Below are positions 24,124 through 32,186 of a stretch of 42,175 bases of DNA, one piece after another (within the stretch, counting starts at the first letter, position 1; every line of letters begins with the position of its first letter). The notes under the pieces were generated by a model. That model was not told where the DNA came from. It did no database searches and worked only from the letters and a program-made list of their open reading frames with translations. Source of the DNA: Clostridia bacterium (GTDB taxonomy: Bacteria; Bacillota; Clostridia; Christensenellales; Aristaeellaceae); the NCBI GenBank assembly GCA_017549335.1, contig JAFYVB010000024.1, positions 1 to 42,175 of the forward strand, read 5' to 3'. Made by a program: the position numbers and the translations under genes.

Positions 24124-25395
24124 ATGAAAAACCTGAACCGTACCCTGGCGTTGGTTCTTGCGCTGCTGATGCTTGTTGCCTGCGCGTTTGCGGAAGGCGA
24201 AACCAAGACGCTGGCTGAAACCAATCCCGTGATCGCCACCATGGGCGAGCGTGAGATCACTCTGGCCGAAGCGCAGGAGATCGCCGATCTGCTGCTTTAC
24301 TACGGCTACGTGGAAAATGAAAACGATTACCTTGCCGCCATCGATTATCTGAGCGAGACCGCTATTATCGAAAAGCATATTGTGGAAGCGGGCTACGATC
24401 AGTATACGGCAGACGAACTGACTGCGTTTGAAAACGAGGCCGATGTCGAGTGGGATGCGCTGATTGATCAGTATGTGCAGTATTATCTGACCGAAGATAC
24501 CGAAGACGCCCGTGTTCAGATGCGTATCCAGGCGGAAGCTTATTATTCTTCCCAGGGGCTGAGCAAGGCCGATCTGCTGGAGGAGCTGCTGATGACCGAA
24601 GCCTATGCGCGTCTGGAAGAAGCGCTGATGGCGGATTATACCGTCACTGAGGATGATATCATGGCGGTGTTCAATGAGTTTGGCGCTCAGTATCAGCAGA
24701 TGTATGAAAACAACATCGAAAGCTACGAATACAGCGTCAACTACTACGGCTATGAAAGCTGGTATAAGCCCGCCGGTTACCGCAGCGTGCTGCATATCCT
24801 GCTGGACGCCGATCAGGAACTGCTGGATAACCTGGCGGCTGCTCAGGCTGCGCTGGATGAAGCTGCCAGCGGCGAGACTGTGGATGATGCTGCTGTAGCG
24901 GCTGCGAAGGCCGATGTGGAAGCTGCCCGTCAGGCGATCCTTGATTCCAAGAAGACCGTGACCGACGAAATCTATGCCCGCATTGACAAGGGCGAGGATT
25001 TCATCAGCCTGATCGCCGAGTATAATACCGATCCCGGTATGCAGAATCCCGATACGCTGGAAAAGGGTTACGAGGTTCATAAGAACAGTATCGTTTACGT
25101 GCCCGATTTCGTTGCCGGCTCGTTCCAGGAGCACATGACCCAGCCCGGTACCTATTCCACTCCCGTGGTCAGCGACTATGGCGTGCACATCATTTATTAT
25201 AAGTCCGATGTGGAAAGCGGCCTGATCATGACGGAAGAGATCCGCGCCGAGATCACCGGCTATCTTGAAAGCATGTATATGCAGACGGCCTACGAAGCGG
25301 GCATGAAGGTGTGGGGCGAAGGCATGGAACTGGTTGTGGATGAAAACGTCCTGAATCAGGTCATTGCCGAGGCTGCTGCCGCGACTGCCGAATAA
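24124..25395 (+). CDS. secreted parvulin-type peptidylprolyl isomerase (PrsA/SurA-like)
   Basis: 423 residues from ATG 24124; the ATG at 24112 abuts the AAAAGGGG site and is unlikely. The signal peptide ends either at a lipobox-like LVAC or at AFA-EG. An N-terminal SurA-like chaperone region precedes a PpiC domain (RSVLHILLDADQE, then EIYARIDKGEDFISLIAEY and YGVHIIYY). A 45-residue Ala/Asp-rich helical insert interrupts the PpiC domain between its first strand and first helix. It should help fold exported proteins, fitting the many secreted proteins nearby. It is monocistronic and precedes the infC promoter. Confidence 0.88.
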   Translation: MKNLNRTLALVLALLMLVACAFAEGETKTLAETNPVIATMGEREITLAEAQEIADLLLYYGYVENENDYLAAIDYLSETAIIEKHIVEAGYDQYTADELTAFENEADVEWDALIDQYVQYYLTEDTEDARVQMRIQAEAYYSSQGLSKADLLEELLMTEAYARLEEALMADYTVTEDDIMAVFNEFGAQYQQMYENNIESYEYSVNYYGYESWYKPAGYRSVLHILLDADQELLDNLAAAQAALDEAASGETVDDAAVAAAKADVEAARQAILDSKKTVTDEIYARIDKGEDFISLIAEYNTDPGMQNPDTLEKGYEVHKNSIVYVPDFVAGSFQEHMTQPGTYSTPVVSDYGVHIIYYKSDVESGLIMTEEIRAEITGYLESMYMQTAYEAGMKVWGEGMELVVDENVLNQVIAEAAAATAE

Positions 25396-25442
25396 AACGG
25401 GAAAATTTATTCAAAAAATGGGAAAATCGGCTGTCAAAAGTA

Positions 25443-25471
25443 TTGACAGGAGGGCGGGCTTCTGCTATAAT
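25443..25471 (+). promoter_or_regulatory. consensus promoter of the infC operon
   Basis: TTGACA (25443-25448), exactly 17 bases, TATAAT (25466-25471): a perfect sigma-A promoter. Confidence 0.93.
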
Positions 25472-25478
25472 ACTCGTT

Positions 25479-25592
25479 GCGTAAAGCAGGAGCCGCCCGC
25501 TCCTCACCTTGCGAATTCCGTTTCGCCTGGTGCTGGCAAACCGATTAGATGTATTGCTGTCGGCGGGTGGTTTCATCCGCCGATTTTTTGTG
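25479..25592 (+). ncRNA. infC operon leader with transcription attenuator (L20-leader-like)
   Basis: About 140 bases of untranslated leader lie between promoter and infC. It ends in a ten-base-pair hairpin (25560-25569 with 25574-25583, loop GTTT) followed by six T, which is an intrinsic terminator placed before the gene. In Bacillota the infC-rpmI-rplT leader binds ribosomal protein L20 to trigger such a terminator. The competing anti-terminator fold cannot be confirmed by eye. Confidence 0.75.
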
Positions 25593-25620
25593 TTCGGAAA
25601 CATGATGGAGGTGCATCGAC

Positions 25621-26163
25621 ATAGCCGCCGAATTGATGATCAATGAAGAGATCCGCGACCGCGAGGTGCGTGTGATCGGCGCCGACGGCGCGCAGCTGGG
25701 CGTACTGCCCACCGCCAAAGCGCTGGAACTGGCCGAAGAAGCGCAGCTGGATCTGGTCAAGATCGTACCCAACGCCCAGCCCCCCGTATGCAAGCTGATG
25801 GATTATGACAAGCATCGCTACGAGCAGGCCAAGCGTGAGCGCGAAATGCGCAAGAATCAGAAAGTGATTTCCGTCAAGGAAGTGCAGCTTTCTGCCACGA
25901 TCGAAGAAAACGACGTGCAGACCAAAGCCAAGAACGCCGTGAAGTTCCTTCAGGCGGGCGATAAGGTGAAGGTTTCCATCCGTTTCCGTGGCCGTCAGAT
26001 CACTCACAGTGAGATCGGTCTGAAAGTCATGCAGGACTTCATTGAGCGCACCAAGGACGTGGCTACCGTTGAGAAGCGTCCCTCGCTGGACGGCCGTCAC
26101 ATGATCATGATCCTCGGACCCAAGGCGGACAAAACCGCTAAGGCAGAGAAGGCCACGAAATAA
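25621..26163 (+). CDS. infC: translation initiation factor IF-3, probable AUA start
   Basis: 180 residues if read from the ATA at 25621, which is nine bases after GGAGG (25607-25611). The reading [12 protein letters not shown] aligns residue for residue with IF-3 proteins that start at a rare AUU (I-S-K-D-x-MINEQIR), whereas the downstream TTG and ATG have no ribosome-binding site. IF-3 itself checks start codons, so a rare start gives autoregulation. N-domain [15 protein letters not shown], linker [11 protein letters not shown] and C-domain [10 protein letters not shown] are standard. Followed by rpmI and rplT. Confidence 0.9.
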   Translation: MAAELMINEEIRDREVRVIGADGAQLGVLPTAKALELAEEAQLDLVKIVPNAQPPVCKLMDYDKHRYEQAKREREMRKNQKVISVKEVQLSATIEENDVQTKAKNAVKFLQAGDKVKVSIRFRGRQITHSEIGLKVMQDFIERTKDVATVEKRPSLDGRHMIMILGPKADKTAKAEKATK

Positions 26164-26205
26164 GGCCTGCTTAAGCCAGATATCATTCCGGAAGGAGGAC
26201 ACACC

Positions 26206-26406
26206 ATGCCTAAGCAAAAGACTCACCGCGGTGCAGCCAAGCGCTTCTCCCTGACCAAGACCGGCAAGGTTAAGCACAAGAGCATGAACTGCAACCACAT
26301 CCTCAACAAGAAGACTACCAAGCGCATCCGTCATATGCGTAAGGGCGGCATTCTGCAGAACAAGGCCGAAGCCGCTACCATCCGCACGCTGATTCCGTAC
26401 AAATAA
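26206..26406 (+). CDS. rpmI: 50S ribosomal protein L35
   Basis: 66 residues, MPKQKTHRGAAKRF at the start and RHMRKGGIL near the end, standard length. GGAGG lies upstream, and the gene is in the conserved infC-rpmI-rplT order. Confidence 0.97.
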   Translation: MPKQKTHRGAAKRFSLTKTGKVKHKSMNCNHILNKKTTKRIRHMRKGGILQNKAEAATIRTLIPYK

Positions 26407-26433
26407 GCCTGATTCCGGCAAGGAGGATTTTCC

Positions 26434-26784
26434 ATGGCACGTATTAAGAGGGCTGTCACCGCCCATAAGAAGCGTCGTAAGGTGTTCAAGCTGGCGAAGG
26501 GCTACTTTGGCGCGAAGTCCAAGCAGTATCGCACTGCCAGCGAGCAGGTTCGCCGCTCCCTGCGCTATGCTTACACCGGCCGCAAGCTGCGTAAGCGCGA
26601 GTTCCGCACCCTGTGGATCGCCCGCATCAACGCTGCCGCTCGTCTGAACGGCATGAACTATTCCACCCTGATCAACGGCCTGAAGAAGAAGGGCGTTGAA
26701 GTGAACCGCAAGATGCTGGCCGACCTGGCTGTGAACGACGCCGAAGCGTTCGCTCAGCTGGCTCAGCTGGCCAAGGAAGCCTGA
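26434..26784 (+). CDS. rplT: 50S ribosomal protein L20
   Basis: 116 residues with [20 protein letters not shown] and the [14 protein letters not shown] motif, full family length. L20 assembles the large subunit and in Bacillota represses this operon through the leader. Last gene of the operon. Confidence 0.97.
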   Translation: MARIKRAVTAHKKRRKVFKLAKGYFGAKSKQYRTASEQVRRSLRYAYTGRKLRKREFRTLWIARINAAARLNGMNYSTLINGLKKKGVEVNRKMLADLAVNDAEAFAQLAQLAKEA

Positions 26785-26808
26785 TCGCTTTCTTTGCTGA
26801 TTGCAAAT

Positions 26809-26841
26809 AAAACGCTGTCGCAGTGATGCGGCAGCGTTTTT
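26809..26841 (+). terminator. terminator of the infC operon
   Basis: AACGCTGTCGC pairs with GCGGCAGCGTT around an AGTGAT loop, ending in TTTTT (26837-26841). Confidence 0.88.
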
Positions 26842-26865
26842 GTGTCCGAACAGTGCCGGATAAAA

Positions 26866-27768
26866 TTATTTCATATACTTTTCTTCGTAGCGCAGTCCGT
26901 CTTCGGTCAGGTGCTGTTCCACGATCCAGTATTCGCCGTTGGTGGACAGGTGGATGAGTCCCCACGTGGCAAAATCATAGGGGATGCCTGCTTTCTGGAG
27001 CTGCTTTTGGGCGTCCTTGGTATTGGAATAGCCGTGGGTGAAGACGGTGTATTCGGGGGAAATATCGCTGAGGAAATCGGCGATCACCTTGTTAAGCCCG
27101 TGATGGGGGAATTTGAGCACGTCTGCGTCCAGATCCTTTGTATCGGCAAGCAGCTGCTGCGCGCTGCCGATAACGTCGGCGGTCAGCAGCATTTTGCAAT
27201 CGCCGTATTCCACCATCAGCATACAGGAGAGGGGATTAGGCGATTTATACTTGGTCTGCCGGATGACGGTCAGTTTGGCGTTGCCGAGAGTGAACGTGGA
27301 ACCGTCGTCCACCCGTTCAACGGGAATGTTTTTTTCATTGATCAGCTTGAGGGTGGAACGCTGAATGACGGAATCGCCCGTGTAGTTATCCGGGAAGGCA
27401 GTCATGAAGGTGTCGAAGGTGAAATCGTTGATCAGATACTTCATGGACCCCAGATGATCGTCATGGGGATGGGTGTTGAAAGCGTACTTGATGTGAGTAA
27501 TGCCAAGATCACCCAGCACGCCCTTGATGGTTTCATACTGATTGGCCTTGCCCATGTCCACAAGCAGAACGTCATCGCCCTGCACAAGGATCATGCTGTC
27601 TGCGCCCAGCAGGGGGCATACATAAAAATGCAGCAGCTCTTCGCCTTCTTCAAAAGGTTTGGCGTCCTCTTTCATGAATACGCGCTGAACGGGTGCGTCT
27701 TCCGCAAAGGCGCCAAGAAGGGATAAGAGGATCAAAACAGCAAACAGGGCTGCGAAAAATCTATGCAT
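26866..27768 (-). CDS. secreted metallo-beta-lactamase-fold hydrolase
   Basis: 300 residues, signal peptide ending GAFA-ED. MBL motif HPHDDH at 100-105, ADV aspartate in LLTADVIG and the FPHHGLNK loop follow the ComEC-like pattern. It is a paralog of the MBL part of the lipoprotein at 21659-22852 but lacks lipobox and lamin tail. Secreted ComEC-type nuclease or phosphodiesterase is the likely role. Its promoter is back-to-back with that of the neighbouring XRE gene. Confidence 0.87.
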   Translation of the reverse strand: MHRFFAALFAVLILLSLLGAFAEDAPVQRVFMKEDAKPFEEGEELLHFYVCPLLGADSMILVQGDDVLLVDMGKANQYETIKGVLGDLGITHIKYAFNTHPHDDHLGSMKYLINDFTFDTFMTAFPDNYTGDSVIQRSTLKLINEKNIPVERVDDGSTFTLGNAKLTVIRQTKYKSPNPLSCMLMVEYGDCKMLLTADVIGSAQQLLADTKDLDADVLKFPHHGLNKVIADFLSDISPEYTVFTHGYSNTKDAQKQLQKAGIPYDFATWGLIHLSTNGEYWIVEQHLTEDGLRYEEKYMK

Positions 27769-27795
27769 AGAGCACTCCTTTCGGTTTTCATATTT

Positions 27796-27824
27796 ATTTT
27801 ATCAACAATATAAACCCGTGTCAA
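27796..27824 (-). promoter_or_regulatory. promoter of the secreted MBL gene
   Basis: Minus strand TTGACA (27824-27819), 17 bases, TAAAAT (27801-27796). Confidence 0.8.
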
Positions 27825-27835
27825 ACAGTTAACGC

Positions 27836-27863
27836 TTGATATTTGTAAAAAAAGGTTTATACT
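27836..27863 (+). promoter_or_regulatory. promoter of the XRE/S24-like regulator
   Basis: TTGATA (27836-27841), 16 bases, TATACT (27858-27863). The two divergent -35 boxes are only 11 bases apart, so one bound regulator could affect both genes. Confidence 0.65.
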
Positions 27864-27899
27864 ATTATATGTGAAATTCTGCTTTCGGAGGATTTGGAT

Positions 27900-28646
27900 A
27901 TGAGCCGTCTGGGAGATCTGATCAAACTGGAACGCACGCGCCGCGGCCTTTCTGCCAAGCAGGTAGCCAAGAAGAACGGTGTGAGCGAGAAATATTTGCT
28001 GGAAGTCGAACTGGGTACCAAAATCATTGCCGACGATCAGGCACGCCGCATTCTGCGCTCCATGGGTATGCAGCAGCAGACCGAGGCTGATTTCAGCCTG
28101 GAAGATATTGCCGTAACCGTTGATCTGCAGAGCGCCACCGATGAAATGCAGCGTGCGCAGCAGACTGTACGCCGCAGAAATGAAACGATCCGTCAGCGCC
28201 CCGAAGCCGAAAAAGTGGCTTCCACCGAGGAAAAGGGCGTGGCCGGCTCCATTTGGCTGGATGCACTGGCGGACGTTCTCAAGCGGGTGCCTGTGTACAA
28301 TGCCGTGATGAAGGAAGTGGGTCATCGCCTGCTGCCGGTTGAAAAGGGAAAGGTGGAAGGCGCTGCACCCGATAAGGTGTTTTATTTCATGGCGCCCGAT
28401 AACGATATGCGCGGTTTCCGCATCATGCGCGGAGATCTGGTGCTGATCGTTCCCGCCGCGGCCCCGGTGGACGGCGCCATCATGCTGATCCAGACGCCTG
28501 CCGGCCGTATGCTGCGTATGGTCAAAAAACTGGATAACTTTAAGGTGCTGCTGCAGCGTTATGACGCTTCCTGCGAAAGTGAGATCATGCAGGTGGACGA
28601 ACTGAAAATCGTAGGCCGTGGCATCCGGCTGGAAGCCGAACTGTAA
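27900..28646 (+). CDS. XRE-family regulator with LexA/S24-like C-terminal domain
   Basis: 248 residues from ATG 27900, GGAGG eight bases upstream. Residues 5-60 are a helix-turn-helix (LGDLIKLERTRRGLSAKQVA then GVSEKYLLEVE). Residues about 65-130 are a charged linker; 160-248 resemble the LexA/S24 fold (FRIMRGDLVLIVPAAAPVDG, then LRMVKKL). The Ser of the SMxP motif is absent (NDMRGFRI), though a Lys remains, so self-cleavage is unlikely and the domain may serve dimerisation or sensing. It is first in a run of four closely spaced plus-strand genes. Confidence 0.82.
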   Translation: MSRLGDLIKLERTRRGLSAKQVAKKNGVSEKYLLEVELGTKIIADDQARRILRSMGMQQQTEADFSLEDIAVTVDLQSATDEMQRAQQTVRRRNETIRQRPEAEKVASTEEKGVAGSIWLDALADVLKRVPVYNAVMKEVGHRLLPVEKGKVEGAAPDKVFYFMAPDNDMRGFRIMRGDLVLIVPAAAPVDGAIMLIQTPAGRMLRMVKKLDNFKVLLQRYDASCESEIMQVDELKIVGRGIRLEAEL

Positions 28647-28679
28647 GAAGATTTCCGTGCAACGGAAGGGATGTAACCG

Positions 28680-29315
28680 ATGGACACCGTGGATATTTTT
28701 ATACTGCTGCTTGAATTGATAGGAACGGCAGCGTTCTCCGCTTCGGGCTCAATTATTGCCATCCGCAAAAAAATGGATATTTTCGGCGTGTGCGTACTGG
28801 GTCTTGTCACGGCGGTGGGCGGCGGTATCACCAGAGATCTTTTGCTTGGCGTCACGCCGCCGCTGACCTTCCGCAATCCCATTTATGCGCTGGCTTCGGT
28901 GATCGTATCCGTCATTATTTTCATAAAGCCGGTCAGACGCTATCTTACGGGAACGCACGCGGTGTATGACCGTACCATGCTGGTGGCGGATTCCATCGGC
29001 CTTGGCCTGTTTACGGTGATCGGCGTGAGCATTGTGAAGCAATACGAGCCGCAGGCGGGAGTGTTTCTGACGGTATTCGTATCCGTGCTGACGGGCGTTG
29101 GCGGCGGTATGCTGCGCGACGTGCTGGCAGGACAGACGCCGTTTATCTTTGTAAAGCATGTGTATGCCTGCGCATCGCTGATCGGCGCCGTGGCCTGTGC
29201 GCTTCTCTGGCCGGTCACAGGCAGCGTTCCGGCGATGATCACAGGAGCTTCGCTGGTATTTACCATTCGCATTCTGGCGGCGATCTTCAAGTGGAATCTG
29301 CCGCGGGCGGATTGA
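28680..29315 (+). CDS. TRIC/UPF0126 family cation channel
   Basis: 211 residues, seven predicted membrane helices in two homologous halves, each with the family signature: AVGGGITRDLLLG and GVGGGMLRDVLAG. Bacterial TRIC proteins form trimeric potassium-permeable channels. The start at 28680 is 33 bases after the XRE gene. Confidence 0.92.
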   Translation: MDTVDIFILLLELIGTAAFSASGSIIAIRKKMDIFGVCVLGLVTAVGGGITRDLLLGVTPPLTFRNPIYALASVIVSVIIFIKPVRRYLTGTHAVYDRTMLVADSIGLGLFTVIGVSIVKQYEPQAGVFLTVFVSVLTGVGGGMLRDVLAGQTPFIFVKHVYACASLIGAVACALLWPVTGSVPAMITGASLVFTIRILAAIFKWNLPRAD

Positions 29316-29327
29316 TCGGAGGAGCGA

Positions 29328-29837
29328 ATGAAAGCAGATGTTATCGTTTATTCCTCACAGACGGGCAGTACTGCGCAGTACGCCCGGATGCTGTCCGCCA
29401 AAGCGGGGATTCCTGCCTATGAACTCAAGGACGCTCTGAATAAAGTGGACAAAGAAACTCCTGTTTTGTTTATGAGCTGGCTGATGGCGGGGAAACTGGT
29501 TGACTGTAAAAAGGCTTTCGGCAAGCTGAATGTGCAGGGATGCTGCGCATCGTGCCTCAATCCCATGCCGCAGCAGGCGGATATGACGAAGAATGCTTGC
29601 GATATCCCCGATGAAATCCCGCTGTTTACCATGATGGGTGCTTATCATCCCGATAAACTGGCGGGAATGCAAAAGCTGATCATGAAGCTTATTACCAAAA
29701 TACTGGTCAAAAAGATTTTATCTGCCGATACGCAGGATGAAGGACAGGCCATGATGCGCGACGTTTTGACAAACGGAGGAAGCTTTGTGTGTGAAGAGCG
29801 TCTCCGTGAAGCGTATGCCTGGCTTTGCGAAAACTGA
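29328..29837 (+). CDS. flavodoxin-like domain protein
   Basis: 169 residues. The N-terminus VIVYSSQTGSTAQYARML has the T/S-x-TG-x-T phosphate loop of flavodoxins, and LFMSWLMAGKL occupies the second loop. The C-terminal half (KLAGMQKLIMKLITKILVKK) is an unusual basic helix. Two cysteine clusters (GCCASCLN) are not part of canonical flavodoxin. Electron carrier or flavin-dependent role inferred only. Confidence 0.72.
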   Translation: MKADVIVYSSQTGSTAQYARMLSAKAGIPAYELKDALNKVDKETPVLFMSWLMAGKLVDCKKAFGKLNVQGCCASCLNPMPQQADMTKNACDIPDEIPLFTMMGAYHPDKLAGMQKLIMKLITKILVKKILSADTQDEGQAMMRDVLTNGGSFVCEERLREAYAWLCEN

Positions 29838-29855
29838 TTTGGAAAGGTGATCACG

Positions 29856-30728
29856 ATGACGGAAAACAAACCCATTCTCGCTCTGATGTATGACTTTGAC
29901 CATACGCTCTCGCCCCGTGATATGCAGGAATACGCCTTCATTCCCGAACTGGGGATGGAAGCGGGGGACTTTTGGAATCTGTGTCAGGAAGCGGCGGCCA
30001 AACACCAGATGGACTCCATTCTGGCCTATATGTACGTGATGCTCCGCGAAGCCAAGCATCGCGGCATGAAGCTGAGCCGACAGACCTTCACCGATCAGGG
30101 CGCCAAGGTGGAGCTTTTCCCCGGCGTGGATACGTGGTTTGAGCGCATCAACGCTTACGGCGAAAAGTTGGGCTTCAAGGTGGAGCATTACGTGCTTTCC
30201 TCCGGTCAGAAGGAGATCATCGAAGGCACTTCCATTGCCGATTGCTTTGAGCGCGTGTATGCGGCGGAATATGTTTACAACGAAGAGACCGGCGAGCCCG
30301 AATGGGCGGCGCAGGCGGTGAACTATACCAGCAAAACCCAGTTCATTTACCGTATCAACAAGGGCGTTATGGACGTCACAGACAATAAGCGCCTCAACGA
30401 GCATACGCCCCATGACAAGCGCCGTGTGCCCTTCACCAACATGGTTTACATCGGCGACGGTACCACCGACGTTCCCTGCATGAAGCTGGTTCTTTCCCGC
30501 GGCGGTCATGCCGTTGCGGTGTATACGGGAGAAAAGAACCGCGAAGTGTGCGATATGCTGGTGCACGGTCGCGTACAGTTTATTGCGCCCACCGATTACT
30601 CGGAGGGAAGCGAGATCGAATCGATCATCAAAGGCATCTTTGATTCCGTGGCGGCGAACAGCAGTAATATCGCCATCAGCCGCCGTCAGCTGGATGAAGC
30701 CAACGCCATTCTGGGGCTGAACGACTAA
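29856..30728 (+). CDS. HAD-superfamily hydrolase (phosphoserine-phosphatase-like)
   Basis: 290 residues from ATG 29856, eight bases after GGAAAGG; the in-frame GTG at 29847 has no site. Motif I is D13-F-D15-HT, motif II VLSSGQ, motif IV YIGDGTTD. The large helical cap after motif I resembles the phosphoserine phosphatase group. Substrate unknown. Downstream lies an imperfect inverted repeat (about 30729-30775) ending in TTTTT that may be its terminator. Confidence 0.85.
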   Translation: MTENKPILALMYDFDHTLSPRDMQEYAFIPELGMEAGDFWNLCQEAAAKHQMDSILAYMYVMLREAKHRGMKLSRQTFTDQGAKVELFPGVDTWFERINAYGEKLGFKVEHYVLSSGQKEIIEGTSIADCFERVYAAEYVYNEETGEPEWAAQAVNYTSKTQFIYRINKGVMDVTDNKRLNEHTPHDKRRVPFTNMVYIGDGTTDVPCMKLVLSRGGHAVAVYTGEKNREVCDMLVHGRVQFIAPTDYSEGSEIESIIKGIFDSVAANSSNIAISRRQLDEANAILGLND

Positions 30729-30823
30729 AGCACTGCTTGAGTTGCCCCATTCAAGTGCTGCTTGCTGGTTTTTACCGTGGAAATCCTCTATACTGTGCCC
30801 ATCACAGCAAAGGAGGGATCCTC

Positions 30824-31825
30824 ATGGAAACCGAAAACAGCACTTTTTTCAATAAGGAGAACGAAATGTTTGATATGCAGAAGATTGGCGCGTCCATTGC
30901 TTCGCTGCGCCGAAAGGCAGGATTGACGCAGGCTGAACTGGCCGAAAGATTGGGCATCAGCTATCAGGCGGTGTCCTCCTGGGAGCGCGGCGCTACCATG
31001 CCTGACATCAGCAAGCTCAAAGAGCTTTCCCGTGCACTGGGCACAACGGTGGATGCATTGCTGGACGGGGAAACGGAAGAGGCTGAACCGATGGTGGTGG
31101 AGGACATGGAATGCACCTCCGAAACGGCGAAGACGGATGAAATTGACTTGGCGGATGCCGTTAAACGCCTGATATCAGGTGTGGCGCAAAAGGTAGAGAC
31201 GTTTACCGATAAACTGAGCGGAAACGTGATCGTAAACGGCAAGCCCGTCAAAAGGGTGGGATGGAACTGTTACAGAATGGAAATCTCCGACAGTGAAAAT
31301 GAGCAGGGCACAAAACACAGACTCAGTGCGGAAGCGGTGGAAGCACTGGCGTCCGGTATGGATCAGGAAATGCTGGAGGACGTGCTGGTGGATGCGATCA
31401 ATGACGACGATGAGGAAGTCGTTGAGGAGATCGCCTGCTATCTGGAGCCTGAAACCATTGACAGTGCGCTTCTGCGCGTTGAGGGAGCGATGAGTACCGA
31501 AATGGTGGAAGAGCTGGCCATGGTCATGAGCGATCAGACGCTTTCGGCTTACCTGCTCAACGCCTTTAACGAAGAAGATGAAGAAATGGCTGAGGCCTGC
31601 GCGGTGCATATCAGCAATGAGGGGATGCAAGAGGCGCTTTCGGCCTTTGAGGGCGTGCTTTCAACGGAGATTGTTGAGACGATTGTGGATTATGCATCCT
31701 CTGAAACGCTGGATCTGATCATTGAAAAGGCGGATATCGATGATGAAGACGTGCTGGAGGCGTTGTCGGGGCATTTGAGCCGCGAGCAGATGCGCACGCT
31801 GCTTGACCGCCTGCGCGGAAATTGA
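30824..31825 (+). CDS. XRE-family regulator with 56-residue C-terminal repeats
   Basis: 333 residues from ATG 30824 (GGAGG seven bases upstream). Residues 19-80 are a canonical XRE helix-turn-helix (LRRKAGLTQAELAERLG then SYQAVSSWERG). Residues 80-183 are acidic with a VNGKPVKRVGW insert. Residues 184-333 are an acidic helical region made of 2.7 copies of a 56-residue unit: 184-239, 240-295 and a partial 296-333, each with an N-x-x-D/E-DEE turn and an STE-M/I-VE helix. A second in-frame ATG at 30866 has its own AAGGAG six bases upstream, giving a 319-residue form. No known family for the repeat region. Confidence 0.83.
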   Translation: METENSTFFNKENEMFDMQKIGASIASLRRKAGLTQAELAERLGISYQAVSSWERGATMPDISKLKELSRALGTTVDALLDGETEEAEPMVVEDMECTSETAKTDEIDLADAVKRLISGVAQKVETFTDKLSGNVIVNGKPVKRVGWNCYRMEISDSENEQGTKHRLSAEAVEALASGMDQEMLEDVLVDAINDDDEEVVEEIACYLEPETIDSALLRVEGAMSTEMVEELAMVMSDQTLSAYLLNAFNEEDEEMAEACAVHISNEGMQEALSAFEGVLSTEIVETIVDYASSETLDLIIEKADIDDEDVLEALSGHLSREQMRTLLDRLRGN

Positions 31826-31834
31826 TTTTTCTCC

Positions 31835-31863
31835 TTGCTATCCCGCGCGCTTTGTGCCATAAT
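31835..31863 (+). promoter_or_regulatory. promoter of the 95-residue protein gene
   Basis: TTGCTA (31835-31840), 17 bases, CATAAT (31858-31863). Confidence 0.5.
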
Positions 31864-31888
31864 AAAGCATATTGTTTGGGAGGAAACT

Positions 31889-32176
31889 ATGGCCGGACAA
31901 CTTTGGGTGCGCGTGATCAGGCGCAATAAGATTATTGAAAGCAAAACCGCCCCCTGCTCGTATGAAACATGGCAGGAGGCTTTGGATGAGATTTGCCGTG
32001 CGCTGGATATGAGCCGACCGGTGATCATGCCGCGTCATGAACGCGATTGGGACAGCTTTGGCCTGACCCAGTTTTTGCCCGAGCATTTCATGGAAAGCGT
32101 TGAATTTGACAGGATGGAGCTGCAGTACATCGATCCTGACAAGAAAAAGCAGAAGAACTTTTACGCGGAGCTGTAA
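31889..32176 (+). CDS. small conserved-looking hypothetical protein
   Basis: 95 residues from ATG 31889 with GGGAGG upstream. MAGQLWVRVIRRNKIIESK begins a beta strand and is followed by a helical segment (YETWQEALDEICRALDMSRP) and an HERDWDSFGLTQFLPEHF motif rich in aromatics and acids. No signal or membrane segment. The composition and promoter support a real gene; I cannot assign a function. Confidence 0.75.
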   Translation: MAGQLWVRVIRRNKIIESKTAPCSYETWQEALDEICRALDMSRPVIMPRHERDWDSFGLTQFLPEHFMESVEFDRMELQYIDPDKKKQKNFYAEL

Positions 32177-32186
32177 AGGATAGAGG

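Noticed and set aside
30729-30775. Confident terminator after the HAD gene
   Set aside because: The inverted repeat around GCTTGA and TCAAG is imperfect and the U-run lies several bases away.
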